NCBI GenBank assembly: GCA_043822065.1
Contig: JBDRCC010000021.1
Coordinates: 1-64,000, forward strand
From: JBDRCC01 sp043822065 [NCBI: archaeon]
Lineage (GTDB): Archaea > Undinarchaeota > CAZHTU01
Direction of reading: 5' to 3'
Length of the DNA: 64,000 bases
Position numbers and translations under genes: made by a program. The notes beneath the pieces are model-generated. The model saw only the letters and a program-made list of their open reading frames with translations, searched no databases and was not told the DNA's origin. Below are positions 25,230 to 33,939 of the stretch, in pieces; the stretch's first letter is position 1; each line of letters begins with the position of its first letter.

Positions 25230-25610
25230 ATGCGCACGCCATGCGAACTAATCGTCAAGTTCTACCTTCCCGCGGTCCGCTCCCAGGTCGCGAAGGAGCT
25301 CGACAAGAAGGGCCTCACCCAGTCCGAGATAGCCAAGGTGCTCGGCGTCACCCAGGCGGCGGTAAGCAAGTACCTTTCCGGAAAGCTCGATCCGACAAGC
25401 AGCGCAATAAGCCGCCTTCCGGAGATAAAATCCACAGCCAAGGAAATCGCGGACGGGATTTACTCAAAAAAGCTCAACACGCACACCGCCCTTGCCAAGC
25501 TCTGCAGGACCTGCCGCAAGCTCAAGGGCGCGCACCATTTCTGCCCGTTCCACTCAGATCTCCAGCCCGGCTTCGACCAGGACTGCGCAATATGCTCCCA
25601 TAAAAGTTAA
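25230..25610 (+). CDS. HTH regulator with C-terminal Cys cluster (COG2522-like)
   Basis: This 126-residue protein has a helix-turn-helix (about 25-55: GLTQSEIAKVLGVTQAAVSKYL, Xre-like) and a C-terminal zinc-binding-type cluster (CRTCRKLKGAHHFCPFH and DCAICSHK). This is the layout of the archaeal COG2522 predicted regulators. A TTATAACTTAG box upstream suggests its own promoter, separate from cdc6. Target genes are unknown; a role near replication is only positional. Confidence 0.8.
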   Translation: MRTPCELIVKFYLPAVRSQVAKELDKKGLTQSEIAKVLGVTQAAVSKYLSGKLDPTSSAISRLPEIKSTAKEIADGIYSKKLNTHTALAKLCRTCRKLKGAHHFCPFHSDLQPGFDQDCAICSHKS

Positions 25611-25633
25611 AAAGGAGCCCCCACATTACCTAT

Positions 25634-26116
25634 ATGATGCCAATCTCAAGATTAAAGAGCAGGCTTTCTAGGAAGGCGCCTCAGATGCCCCAGGCTGCGG
25701 AGTTCCAGCAATCCTATGCCCGGCGCTCCTTCGAGGAAATGCCCCCACGGGAGGAGAAAATGGAACGGAAAGAAACTACTGAGAAAAAGGACCTTATAGA
25801 CCTTCTTGAAGAGGACATAACACAGGCGCTCTCAATAAAGGCCGAGCGCGACAAGCTCAAGGACAGGGTCCACGAGCTCGAGGACCGGTTTACCGAAATC
25901 GAGGAGCACAAGGAAGCCCGCCTGCGCGCGGACGCGAAGGCCGAGGACCTGGAAAACGACATAGTCAAGCTCAAGGACGACAAGGGCGCACTGGACGAGG
26001 ACATCAGGCGCCTGAAGGACGAGATTTCCGCCAAGGACGAGAAAATAAAGAAGTACGAAAAAGCCTTGCTTAGAATCAAGGAGAAAATCGTCGACTTCGA
26101 CAAGAAGCTAGACTAA
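25634..26116 (+). CDS. Coiled-coil protein
   Basis: This 160-residue protein has a basic N-terminus (ISRLKSRLSRKAP), a Pro/Glu-rich linker and a continuous charged coiled coil from about residue 55 to the end (LKDRVHELEDRFTEIEEHKE onward). No enzymatic motif. It overlaps the convergent phospholipase-like gene by four bases at its 3' end. It could be a structural or chromosome-associated protein, but nothing in the sequence decides this. Confidence 0.6.
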   Translation: MMPISRLKSRLSRKAPQMPQAAEFQQSYARRSFEEMPPREEKMERKETTEKKDLIDLLEEDITQALSIKAERDKLKDRVHELEDRFTEIEEHKEARLRADAKAEDLENDIVKLKDDKGALDEDIRRLKDEISAKDEKIKKYEKALLRIKEKIVDFDKKLD

Positions 26117-26934
26117 ATCTTGTAATCGTCCAGATTTTCAAGAATGTAGCGGGCAACCTTGCCGCTCAATACATGCTCCCGCATCAGGTCCCTGGCTGCC
26201 CCCGTGTCCAGCTTTTCCTGCGACGCATAGTACGGCTTTTCAATGTACCCAACCATCTGGCTCCTGAACCGGTCGAGGCTCTCGTGGGCTTCCTTCCTCT
26301 GGATGCCCTTCCTGTGCAAATGTTCCACAAGGCCCAAGTCCCCTACCCCGGCTGAAACCTTTTTTACGACGCCGACCCACTTCAGCTTCGTCGTGAACCT
26401 GCGCCTGAGCTTGTACGGGACTGGAATCGTGCGCCTCGCCCTTATGCGCAGGTCAACCGCGAACTTTTCCGCGTCTGACTGCATAAGCCCATTTTCCTCC
26501 ACGTAGTCGTCCAGGATGAGGTGCCCCAGGTATCCGAGCCTGAAAGAATACCTCTCGATGTTCCAGCTCTTGCCTTTGAGCGCCACCGACCTTGCCGCCA
26601 TCGTCCCAACCCTTTTCTCGAACTCGCGTATCCTGCGCTGCTCTTCCCCCCTGGCTAACTCCTCCGTGCGCACGCGCGCCTTAAATACCATGAGCCTTCT
26701 GTGAAACTCCTCATCAGCGTCAGCCGCCAGCGTGTCTTTCGATATATGCGTGTGCTCCCTCTTTATCCTGGTGTTCCCCTCAAGGCGGTACAGGTCAGGG
26801 CACAGGCAGCCCCACAGGTAGGAGTTAATGTCAAAAGGCCCAAAGACGTACTGCCTCTGCCCAAGCCGCCAGTCGCTCTGTGCCTCGTTGTATATCTGCC
26901 CTGCGACGTACAGGTGCGCTATCGGCCATGCCAT
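26113..26934 (-). CDS. Zinc-dependent phospholipase C-like protein
   Basis: This 273-residue protein starts MAWPIAHLYVAGQIY, with an early Trp/Pro/His like zinc-dependent phospholipase C family members, where the N-terminal residue binds zinc. Further candidate ligands lie in CLCPDLYR, REHTHIS and LGYLGHLILDDYVEE, the last matching the G-x2-x-H-x3-D core of that family. No signal peptide, so a cytosolic role is likely; activity on phospholipids is not implied. Family assignment is from motif order only. Confidence 0.55.
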   Translation of the reverse strand: MAWPIAHLYVAGQIYNEAQSDWRLGQRQYVFGPFDINSYLWGCLCPDLYRLEGNTRIKREHTHISKDTLAADADEEFHRRLMVFKARVRTEELARGEEQRRIREFEKRVGTMAARSVALKGKSWNIERYSFRLGYLGHLILDDYVEENGLMQSDAEKFAVDLRIRARRTIPVPYKLRRRFTTKLKWVGVVKKVSAGVGDLGLVEHLHRKGIQRKEAHESLDRFRSQMVGYIEKPYYASQEKLDTGAARDLMREHVLSGKVARYILENLDDYKI

Positions 26935-27253
26935 AGGTTATACTTATCAGTCATCATTTAAAAACTTTGATAAAGGTGCTCGGTTCATCACGAGCCCTTT
27001 CTTTTAGAAAAAGAAAGTGCTACGTTACCCCAAAGAAAACTACCATAGTCCTCCACTCACTCCGTTCGTACCCTCCAGCAAAGCTGAAGGTCGCTCCGCT
27101 CGGAACTATAAAACAAACAAAAGGTAACTCGGCTCATCATCGTAGCTACTTTGTAGCCCCTCCGGCCGCACCCCTATTTTATCCTTACGCCTTTTTATAA
27201 CTTATGGCGCCCATTCCAGTTCTGAAACGCCATATTTATAAGCAATAAAACCC
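26935..27253. repeat. Intergenic region with hairpin repeat element
   Basis: This roughly 320-base gap lies between divergent genes. It holds a copy of the dispersed hairpin element: CCTTTCTTTTAGAAAAAGAAAG at 26996-27017 and CCAAAGAAAACTACC ending at about 27044. An imperfect direct repeat (AAAGGTGCTCGGTTCATCA at about 26972 and AAAGGTAACTCGGCTCATCA at about 27119) flanks it. Further inward are TCACTCCGTTCG and TCGCTCCGCTCGG, the latter shared in part with the copy at 53451. No gene is seen. TATA-like boxes near both ends serve the flanking genes. Confidence 0.5.
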
Positions 27254-27274
27254 GCCGGGATTCTGGTGATTCTA

Positions 27275-27487
27275 ATGGATGAAAAGGAATACGGACGGAT
27301 AAAAAAGAGCGGCGACAGCGAAATCGTCATACGGGTCTCGAACTTCAAGGACGTGGACCGGGTCGACATACGCGAGTTCGTCAAGACCGAGAAATACACT
27401 GGCTTCACGAAGAAGGGGATAAGCCTCCCATTGAAGCAGCTTAACGCGCTGAGGCAGCTGCTGGCGTGCATCCAGCTGGACGCTTAG
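27275..27487 (+). CDS. PC4/p15-like single-strand DNA-binding coactivator
   Basis: This 70-residue protein consists of one PC4-like domain: SEIVIRVSNFKDVDRVDIREF, then YTGFTKKGISLPLKQLNAL. It matches the pattern of transcriptional coactivator p15 homologues (beta sheet plus C-terminal helix dimer), which bind single-stranded DNA or assist transcription. The ATG at 27275 is favoured by a GGTGAT ribosome-binding site seven bases before it; GTG at 27266 is an alternative. A TTTATA box is at 27235. Confidence 0.8.
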   Translation: MDEKEYGRIKKSGDSEIVIRVSNFKDVDRVDIREFVKTEKYTGFTKKGISLPLKQLNALRQLLACIQLDA

Positions 27488-27490
27488 GCG

Positions 27491-28288
27491 CTAGTCCTCT
27501 TTAGGCTTGACGAGCTTCCCGCTGGTCCACTCGCGGATTACTATTTTCGCCGCGGCTATGGTGTCCGGGACTCCCCCCTTCAGGAGCTTCCCGCGCCGCC
27601 TTGCGATTTCAATCAGGACCTCTTCAGGATCCCCGCTTACGCCGTACCTGTTGAAGACAACCTCCTCATTTTTCTCCATCAGGTACTTGAGTATGTCAAG
27701 CGCCGCCTTCTCCGGCCTCTTCATAAGGTCGGGGTCGACTGCGAACTTGAACGCGAGGCTCTCCTCTGACTCCCACCGCGGTATCACGCCGGGCGTGTCG
27801 TAAAGCAGTATGTTCTTCGAGACCCTTACCCACTGCTGGTGCTTGGTGTAGCCTGGGACGGGGGAAACCTTGGCAGCGCTCTTCCCCTTGAGCGCGTTGC
27901 TGAGCTGGCTCTTCCCGACGTTCGGGTAGCCGACCAGCGCGACCTTTGCGGGCAGCTGCGGCGCAACCCTGCGTATGGTGTCCCTCAGTATGGTCGTGCC
28001 GAGCTTTTTTGATGCCGACACGAAAACCGTCGGCGCAACCTTCTCAAGCTCCCGCTTTATCCGCTCAGCCTCTTCTTTTTCTATCAGGTCGCACTTGTTC
28101 ACAGCGAAAATGAGTCTCCTGCCGTACCTTCTGGCCCGTTCCTCGATGTCCTCCGCCCTCGTCCCCTGCGGGTTCCTTGCGTCGAGGACCTCTACTATGA
28201 CCTCCGCCCTCCTCAGTAGCATGTCCATCTTCCCGCGCTTCCCGAGCTTTTTGCGGCTGACGTGCTTTTTCTTTCTTCGCCCCTTCAT
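27491..28288 (-). CDS. Circularly permuted GTPase, YlqF/NOG2-like
   Basis: This 265-residue GTPase has the permuted motif order G4-G5-G1-G3: NKCDLIEKE (about 60), VSASKKLG (about 90), GYPNVGKSQ (about 118) and LYDTPGVIP (about 165). This order defines the YlqF/RbgA, YawG and NOG2 group, which acts in large ribosomal subunit assembly. The N-terminus is lysine-rich, as in ribosome-binding members. It is convergent with the PC4-like gene, three bases apart. Confidence 0.9.
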   Translation of the reverse strand: MKGRRKKKHVSRKKLGKRGKMDMLLRRAEVIVEVLDARNPQGTRAEDIEERARRYGRRLIFAVNKCDLIEKEEAERIKRELEKVAPTVFVSASKKLGTTILRDTIRRVAPQLPAKVALVGYPNVGKSQLSNALKGKSAAKVSPVPGYTKHQQWVRVSKNILLYDTPGVIPRWESEESLAFKFAVDPDLMKRPEKAALDILKYLMEKNEEVVFNRYGVSGDPEEVLIEIARRRGKLLKGGVPDTIAAAKIVIREWTSGKLVKPKED

Positions 28289-28366
28289 GCTGCTCTTCTA
28301 GATTACTAAATATAAGTAGGTGCTCTCCGGCATAATCGTTTTAAATTCGCGTTACATAGGAATTGC

Positions 28367-29056
28367 ATGGCAAACATCATAGAGCTAAGCGACGTGAAAA
28401 AGACGTACTACCTCGGCAAGCTCGCTGTCCCTATCCTCCACGGCATAAGCCTCCACATCCGCGAGGGCGAGTTCATCTCGATAGTCGGCCACTCCGGCAG
28501 CGGCAAGTCAACCCTCCTGAACCTCATTGGCTGCCTTGACACCCCGACCTCAGGCAGGATACTCATCTCAGGGAAGGACGTGTCCAAGCTGCACGAGAAC
28601 GACCTCGCCAAGATACGCCGGGAAAAAATCGGCTTCGTGTTCCAGAAGTACAACCTCATTGAGAAGCTCACCGCGCTTGAGAACGTCTCATTCCCGATGT
28701 GGCTTCGCGGGGTCCCGTCCGAGGAGCGCCTGAAAAAGGCGCACGCACTCCTCAGGACCGTCGGCCTCGGGGAAAGGGTCGAGCACAGGCCGTCAGAGCT
28801 CTCCGGCGGGGAGTCCCAGCGCGTTGCGATAGCCCGCGCACTCTCCAACAACCCGGAAATCATACTCGCGGACGAGCCGACCGGAAACCTCGACTCCAAA
28901 ACAAGCGAGGAGATTGAGACCCTCCTCATGAACCTCCACAAAAAGAAGGGGGTAACCCTTATCCTTGTCACCCATAACGAAGAGCTTGCCAAAAAGGCAA
29001 GGCACAGGATTTACCTTCGCGATGGGCTGGTATTAAAGGAGGAGAGGAAAAAATGA
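28367..29056 (+). CDS. MacB/LolD-type ABC exporter ATPase
   Basis: This 229-residue ABC ATPase is complete: Walker A GHSGSGKST, Q-loop FVFQKYNLI, signature LSGGESQRVAIARAL, Walker B IILADEPTG, H-loop VTHN. It energises the two FtsX/MacB-type permeases encoded behind it (30223, 31403). Its stop overlaps the next start by four bases. TTTTAAATTC about 30 bases before the ATG is the likely operon promoter. Confidence 0.93.
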   Translation: MANIIELSDVKKTYYLGKLAVPILHGISLHIREGEFISIVGHSGSGKSTLLNLIGCLDTPTSGRILISGKDVSKLHENDLAKIRREKIGFVFQKYNLIEKLTALENVSFPMWLRGVPSEERLKKAHALLRTVGLGERVEHRPSELSGGESQRVAIARALSNNPEIILADEPTGNLDSKTSEEIETLLMNLHKKKGVTLILVTHNEELAKKARHRIYLRDGLVLKEERKK

Positions 29057-30219
29057 AGTATCTGCCAGTTATATTCGCCCTGCTTTTGGCAGGCGCAGTG
29101 TTTGCCGCAGAAAGCCCGGCATTCACAGTTTCAACACTCTCTTCCCCGGCTTCTGTCGAGCCTGGCGCGAGCTTCTCGCTCCAGATTCAGATACAGAACA
29201 GCGGGAAGGGCGCAGCAAACGATATGGAAGTATACCCAGTGATTGAGGGCCCGTTCGAGGTCAAGGCCGGCACAAAAACCAAGGAGAGCATCTCAACCCT
29301 CAACGCAGGCCAGATTGCGGTGGTTTCGTTCGACTTCTTTACCATCTACGGCACGAACACCGGCATCTACAACCTGAAAATCGCAGTCCTTGACGGCTCC
29401 GGGCTGAAGGTCGAAAAGGCAATACCAATCAGCGTCCAGTCCTCCCCGGACATCGAGGTAGTCGACGTGATCTCGCCGGAGAAAATCTCCCCTGGCGACC
29501 TGATCGAGCTCAAGCTCGTGCTCAAGAACGTGGGCGGCGGCGAGGCTAAGAACGTCCGCGTAACATATGCGGAATCCACGGCACTTCTGCCTGTCGGCGC
29601 GGCCGTCGGCTTTGTCGACAGCATTTCGCCAGGGATACAAAAGACCGTCAGGCTCCCCCTTTCCATAGCCGGGGACACAGAAGGCGGCTCAAAGACGCTG
29701 GCAGTTACAATAAACTTTGATGACAGCTCAGGCGCGGCGCAGACTGCAGTCCTGCGGAATATCGGTGTCAAGGTCAGCAGCAACATAGAGCTGAAGGCGT
29801 TCCTTGACGAGCAGACCAGCATGACTGCAGGGGTTACAGGCGCGGTTTCGGTCCAAATCGCGAACACCGGCCCGAACATAGCGCAGTACCTCGAGGTAAA
29901 AGTCAGCTCAGACGACTTTGTTCTAAGCCCGACATCCTTCTACATCGGCAACCTCGAATCAGACGACTACGACACGGTAGACTTTGCCGCAACCACGTCC
30001 AAGCCGGCTGGCGATTACCCGGTGACGGTAACGCTTTCCTACAAGGACCAGTTCAACAAGGCGACTGAGGACGTGCAGACTGTCAGCGTCAAGGTTCTGT
30101 CCCCCTCAGAATACAAGAAGCAGCAGCCAAAGAGCCGCGGGTGGGTCATCCTCCTGCTGTTAGTGCTCGGAGGCGCCGGCTACTGGTACTACAAGAAGAA
30201 GCGGAAGGCAAAGAAATAA
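29053..30219 (+). CDS. CARDB/S-layer-type surface protein of the ABC operon
   Basis: This 388-residue protein has a signal peptide (LPVIFALLLAGAVFAAES) and three beta-sandwich repeats of CARDB/COG1361 type (each with NSGKGAANDMEV, NVGGGEAKNVRV or NTGPNIAQYLEV-like segments). It ends in one C-terminal membrane helix with a basic tail (GWVILLLLVLGGAGYWYYKKKRK). In bacteria a periplasmic adaptor (MacA) occupies this place in the operon, so this may be its archaeal stand-in, presenting or receiving substrate outside. That role is inferred from gene order. Confidence 0.85.
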   Translation: MKYLPVIFALLLAGAVFAAESPAFTVSTLSSPASVEPGASFSLQIQIQNSGKGAANDMEVYPVIEGPFEVKAGTKTKESISTLNAGQIAVVSFDFFTIYGTNTGIYNLKIAVLDGSGLKVEKAIPISVQSSPDIEVVDVISPEKISPGDLIELKLVLKNVGGGEAKNVRVTYAESTALLPVGAAVGFVDSISPGIQKTVRLPLSIAGDTEGGSKTLAVTINFDDSSGAAQTAVLRNIGVKVSSNIELKAFLDEQTSMTAGVTGAVSVQIANTGPNIAQYLEVKVSSDDFVLSPTSFYIGNLESDDYDTVDFAATTSKPAGDYPVTVTLSYKDQFNKATEDVQTVSVKVLSPSEYKKQQPKSRGWVILLLLVLGGAGYWYYKKKRKAKK

Positions 30220-30222
30220 AAC

Positions 30223-31401
30223 ATGAATGAGCTCCTGAGGATTGCGGTCCGCAACCTCTCCTCCCAAAAGACACGGACCGCCCTCACCCTTTTAGGGATA
30301 ATCATCGGCGTTGGCGCGATAGTATCCCTAGTCTCAGTAGGGGAAGGCCTCCAGAGCACAATAACCGACCTAATCTCAAACCTCGGCACCCACAGGATAA
30401 TCGTGAGCCCCGGCGGAGGGGCCCCTACGATGGGCCTGTCGTTCGCCGATTCTGACGTAGAAACAATAGAAAAAGTCTCTGGCGTCGAGGCGGTGACCGG
30501 CGCATACGCGTCCTACGATACAATAAAAACCAGGAGGGAATCAACCCAGGCCCTCGTCAGGGGAGTCGACCCTGGGAAAATCAAGGACGTCATGTCCGGC
30601 GCCGGCGGCGGCTTCGAAATAGTGGACGGCAGATTCCTTCAGGAGGGCGACACACACAAGATAGTCGCCGGCTGGGACTTCCACGAGAGCGTGTTTGAAA
30701 AAAAGGTGGAAGTGCGCGACACAATCGAAATCCGCGGCCAGACGTTCGAGGTCGTCGGCGTCATTAAAAAATTAGGCCAGCGGGAGGCAGACCAGGCAAT
30801 TCTCGTCCCGATTGAGGACGTCTGGGACCTGTACGGCGCAAACGGCGAGTACAAGCTCATCTTCGTCAAGGTCGACGACAGCTACGACCCGGAAAAAGTC
30901 GCCGAGACGATAAAGGAAAAGCTCAAGCGCAAGAGAGACAGGGAGGACTTCTCAGTCCTGACAACAAAGCAGATACTTGAGACCCTTGGCAGCCTCACCA
31001 GAATCCTCAGCATAGTCCTAGGCGGAATCGCAGGCGTCTCCCTGCTCGTCGGCGGCGTCGGGATTGCGAACACCATGCTCATGTCCGTCCTTGAGAGGAC
31101 AAAGGAAATCGGGGTGATGAAGGCGCTCGGCGCCTTCCGCCGCCAGATAATCTCTATATTCATAGTCGAGGCAACGCTCATAGGCGTCATCGGCGGGGCC
31201 ATAGGCGTAGTCACAGGCTACGGGCTCTCGAAGGGCATCTCCGCCGCAACCGCAGCATACGGCATCGAGCTTGCGACAAAAGTCACCCCGACCCTTGCAG
31301 CTGAAGGCATGGGCTTCGCCATCATAGTGTCAATCCTGTTCGGGACATATCCCGCCTACCAGGCATCCAAGCTGGACCCAGTCCAGTCGCTGAGGTACTG
31401 A
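30223..31401 (+). CDS. MacB/FtsX-type ABC permease 1
   Basis: This 392-residue protein has one N-terminal membrane helix (TALTLLGIIIGVGAIVSLVSVG) and a large extracytoplasmic MacB_PCD domain (about 50-250). Three C-terminal helices of the FtsX domain follow, with the ERTKEIGVMKALGA coupling segment that contacts the ATPase. It starts four bases after the CARDB gene. MacB-like exporters move peptides, toxins or lipoproteins by a mechanotransmission mechanism; the substrate here is unknown. Confidence 0.92.
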   Translation: MNELLRIAVRNLSSQKTRTALTLLGIIIGVGAIVSLVSVGEGLQSTITDLISNLGTHRIIVSPGGGAPTMGLSFADSDVETIEKVSGVEAVTGAYASYDTIKTRRESTQALVRGVDPGKIKDVMSGAGGGFEIVDGRFLQEGDTHKIVAGWDFHESVFEKKVEVRDTIEIRGQTFEVVGVIKKLGQREADQAILVPIEDVWDLYGANGEYKLIFVKVDDSYDPEKVAETIKEKLKRKRDREDFSVLTTKQILETLGSLTRILSIVLGGIAGVSLLVGGVGIANTMLMSVLERTKEIGVMKALGAFRRQIISIFIVEATLIGVIGGAIGVVTGYGLSKGISAATAAYGIELATKVTPTLAAEGMGFAIIVSILFGTYPAYQASKLDPVQSLRY

Positions 31402-31402
31402 A

Positions 31403-32578
31403 ATGGAACTGCTGAATATCGTCATCCAAAACATGCGCGTCCGCAAGGGGAGGACAGCCCTGACTCTCATCGGAATAATCATCGGCATCTCCGTCGTCGT
31501 GGCGCTCGTCTCCGCTTCGCAGGGCCTGACGCAGGAGTTCGAGGACCAGCTCGAGGGCCTCGGCTACGACAAGATAATGATTTACGCCGCCGGCATGAAC
31601 ATGATGGCCACCAACCTATTCACGCAGGGTGATATTGACACGATAAACAAAGTCCAGGGCGTCGAGCTCGTAGGGGGGATGGCAATGGCCCAGACTCCAG
31701 TGGAGTTCAGAAATGAGCTGAAGACGTCATGGATAGCCGGCATGGACGCTGAAGAGGCCAGGGAGCTGTTTTTTGAGGGCACGGGCATGAACCTCTACTC
31801 CGGCAGGTGGCCTAGGGGCGGGGAGTCCCACGTCGCGCTCATCGGCTGGCTCGTACACAACGACCAGTACACGAAGGATGTCGACCTTGGCGACACAATA
31901 AAAATCGGCGAGACAGAGTTCAAGGTAATCGGCGTTGTCGATGAGATAGGCAACAGCCAGGACGACACCAACATCTACATAGAAACTGAGGAGTTCTGGG
32001 ACATCTTCGGGCAGAGGGGGACGTATGCCGCAATACTCGCAAGGACTACCCCAGGCGCCGACCCAAAAAAAATCGCCGAGGTCATCGACAGGCGGCTTGA
32101 GCGGTACAGAGACGCGGAGGACTTTGATGTCTTCACCATGGACCAGCTGGCAGAGCAGATTGCCGACGTGATGAAAACGCTCACCACAGTCCTTACGGGA
32201 ATCGCCGCGATTTCCCTCATCGTCGGCGGCATAGGGATAATGAACACAATGCTCATGAACGTCGTGGAGCGGACGAAGGAAATCGGGATAATGAAGGCGG
32301 TCGGCGCGACCGAGCGCCAGATAATATCAATATTCCTGGCGGAGGCTGTCGTCATCTCGCTAATCGGCGGGACAATAGGCATTGTTTTCGGCCACGTCCT
32401 CACCAGGGCGATAGCATTTGGCGTCAAGATGGCCGGCGCGACAATCCAGACCCCGCTCGGGCTCTACACTATAATCCTAGCCTACGTCTTTTCGGCAGCC
32501 GTTGGCATAACGTCAGGCATCTATCCCGCAATAAAGGCAGCAAAACTCGACCCTGTGGAATCCCTCAGGTACGAGTGA
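31403..32578 (+). CDS. MacB/FtsX-type ABC permease 2
   Basis: This 391-residue protein is paralogous to the preceding gene and has the same layout: N-terminal helix, external domain and FtsX domain with ERTKEIGIMKAVGA. Two different permease genes next to one ATPase gene imply a heterodimeric exporter. Its start follows the first permease stop by one base. It is convergent with a small membrane protein whose stop codon begins at the next base. Confidence 0.92.
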   Translation: MELLNIVIQNMRVRKGRTALTLIGIIIGISVVVALVSASQGLTQEFEDQLEGLGYDKIMIYAAGMNMMATNLFTQGDIDTINKVQGVELVGGMAMAQTPVEFRNELKTSWIAGMDAEEARELFFEGTGMNLYSGRWPRGGESHVALIGWLVHNDQYTKDVDLGDTIKIGETEFKVIGVVDEIGNSQDDTNIYIETEEFWDIFGQRGTYAAILARTTPGADPKKIAEVIDRRLERYRDAEDFDVFTMDQLAEQIADVMKTLTTVLTGIAAISLIVGGIGIMNTMLMNVVERTKEIGIMKAVGATERQIISIFLAEAVVISLIGGTIGIVFGHVLTRAIAFGVKMAGATIQTPLGLYTIILAYVFSAAVGITSGIYPAIKAAKLDPVESLRYE

Positions 32579-32761
32579 CTATCTCTTCTTCGCTTCAAGA
32601 ATCTGCTCGATGTGGTACATGCTCAGTATTATCACGAGCAGCCCGATGAACATGACGGCGTTCATGTCCTTCACGGCGTACGCGACAAACATAGCAGCCA
32701 GCCCGAAATAGACCTCGAGCTTCTTTTCGTTCATCTTAATATTGAACCTTTTCTCAGGCAT
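32579..32761 (-). CDS. Small two-helix membrane protein
   Basis: This 60-residue protein has a basic N-terminus (KRFNIKMNEKK) and two hydrophobic stretches (VYFGLAAMFVAYAV and AVMFIGLLVIILSMYHI), ending EQILEAKKR. No family recognised. It is transcribed against the ABC operon and its 3' end abuts the last permease gene. Confidence 0.55.
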   Translation of the reverse strand: MPEKRFNIKMNEKKLEVYFGLAAMFVAYAVKDMNAVMFIGLLVIILSMYHIEQILEAKKR

Positions 32762-32807
32762 GATATGTCTAAATACCGCCCTGTTTTAAACCTTCCTATC
32801 GCAGCGC

Positions 32808-32829
32808 AAGGGGGGACGCCTCCCCCCTT
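32808..32829. terminator. Perfect G/C hairpin
   Basis: AAGGGGGGA-CGCC-TCCCCCCTT forms a perfect 9-bp stem with a 4-base loop in the 137-base gap between divergent genes. There is no T-run, so it may be a structural or regulatory element rather than a simple terminator. Confidence 0.4.
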
Positions 32830-32898
32830 ACCGCACTATTCCCCCTCTTACTCAAAGCCATCGCAAGTTTAATCTACTAGGTGCTATTAATTACGGGC

Positions 32899-33285
32899 AT
32901 GGACAAGCCGTTCACGACAATGGACCCGTACAAGCGGGACGAAATCGTCGCCTACCTCAATTCTGACGAGAGCAGGATACGCATAATCAAGGCGCTCGAG
33001 CGCAGGGCCGAGCCGCTGACCACGGAGTACCTCAAGGAGCTCCTCTGGGAGAAGGACATCGGCGAGACAATAGCTCTTCTTACCGACATGGAAGCGAACG
33101 GCATAGTCAAGTGCATGTCAAGGAAGGACGGCAAGCCGTCTTCCTGGGACCTGACAATCGAGGGCAAGGAAGTCTTATACGCGCTCGGCACCCCGCATCG
33201 GGCGTCCCAGTGGCACCTTGGAAATATACTCGGCACCATGGTCTCAAGGCTCAAAAAAATAAAAGAGGAAAAGGCAAAACCCTAA
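32899..33285 (+). CDS. Winged-helix protein, probable regulator
   Basis: This 128-residue protein is predicted mostly as one winged helix: RIIKALERRAEPLTTEYLKEL, GETIALLTDMEANGIVKCM, then the wing GKPSSWDLTIEGKEVLYAL. A basic C-terminal tail follows. ATG at 32899 is used; the ORF is open to a GTG at 32881. GTTTAATC about 28 bases upstream is a possible TATA box. Its end overlaps the convergent coiled-coil gene by four bases. Confidence 0.65.
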   Translation: MDKPFTTMDPYKRDEIVAYLNSDESRIRIIKALERRAEPLTTEYLKELLWEKDIGETIALLTDMEANGIVKCMSRKDGKPSSWDLTIEGKEVLYALGTPHRASQWHLGNILGTMVSRLKKIKEEKAKP

Positions 33286-33569
33286 GAAAGCCCGAGCTTA
33301 TCCTTCCACGTCGCGCCCTTCTGCAGAACCGCCTTTGACATTGACCTTCCTGATTCGGAAAGCTCTTCCCTCAGCCTGTGGTTCTCTGAAAAAAGCTCCT
33401 TTATCCTCTTCGTGAGCTCGTCAATCTCGAGCTTGTACTTCTTGTTCTCCAGCTCGAGCTGCTTCACCTTGTCCATCTCGTCGTAGCTCGGGAGCTTCTT
33501 TGAGCTGCTGCTCTTCAGCGGGAGATCCCTGAAAATGCTCTTTTTTATGTCCTCTACGCTCTCTTCCAT
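33282..33569 (-). CDS. Short coiled-coil (leucine-zipper-like) protein
   Basis: This 95-residue protein has a Ser/Lys-rich linker, then a strong coiled coil (about 38-72, with KQLELENKKYKLEIDELTKR and LFSENHRLREEL heptads) and a short basic end. It is probably a dimerisation module; partner unknown. It diverges from the 33613 gene with an AT-rich shared promoter (33570-33612). Confidence 0.55.
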   Translation of the reverse strand: MEESVEDIKKSIFRDLPLKSSSSKKLPSYDEMDKVKQLELENKKYKLEIDELTKRIKELFSENHRLREELSESGRSMSKAVLQKGATWKDKLGLS

Positions 33570-33612
33570 AACTACGATATGTATCTTATATTAATAAACC
33601 TATATACTACTC

Positions 33613-33939
33613 ATGACGACCCTTCTCGCCGTAAGGGCGCCCTACCCGGAGCTGAAGCGGCACATCCACCACCTCTCGGATGTTGTCTACATGTACTTCA
33701 TAGACATCTCTGACATCTCCGGATGGAGGTTCTACGACTTCCACGGGCGCCTCCTGCGCGCCCACCAGCACCTGCGCTCCCTCCGCGACCTCCGGGGCGG
33801 GAAAATGCGGATTGAGTTTGGCACTGACTTCCAGGAAAAGCTCACCAGCGTCGCCCTTGAGGAGCGCGCCGACAAAATCGTCCTTCCCGTCGCGGAGGCG
33901 CCTGCCGGCGACCTTGGGGTGGAGGTGATATACCTTTGA
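33613..33939 (+). CDS. Hypothetical protein, 108 residues
   Basis: This soluble, beta-containing protein (VVYMYFIDISDISGWRFYDF, MRIEFGTDF, KIVLPVAEA) contains a His-rich start (ELKRHIHHLSD). No family recognised. Its stop overlaps the next start by four bases, so it is certainly co-transcribed with the 370-residue gene and probably works with it. Confidence 0.6.
   Translation: MTTLLAVRAPYPELKRHIHHLSDVVYMYFIDISDISGWRFYDFHGRLLRAHQHLRSLRDLRGGKMRIEFGTDFQEKLTSVALEERADKIVLPVAEAPAGDLGVEVIYL

Noticed and set aside
26935-27253. Hidden protein gene in the 320-base gap (open frame at 26967-27200)
   Set aside because: The frame is mainly the repeat element read through, with no ribosome-binding site, odd composition and no domain.
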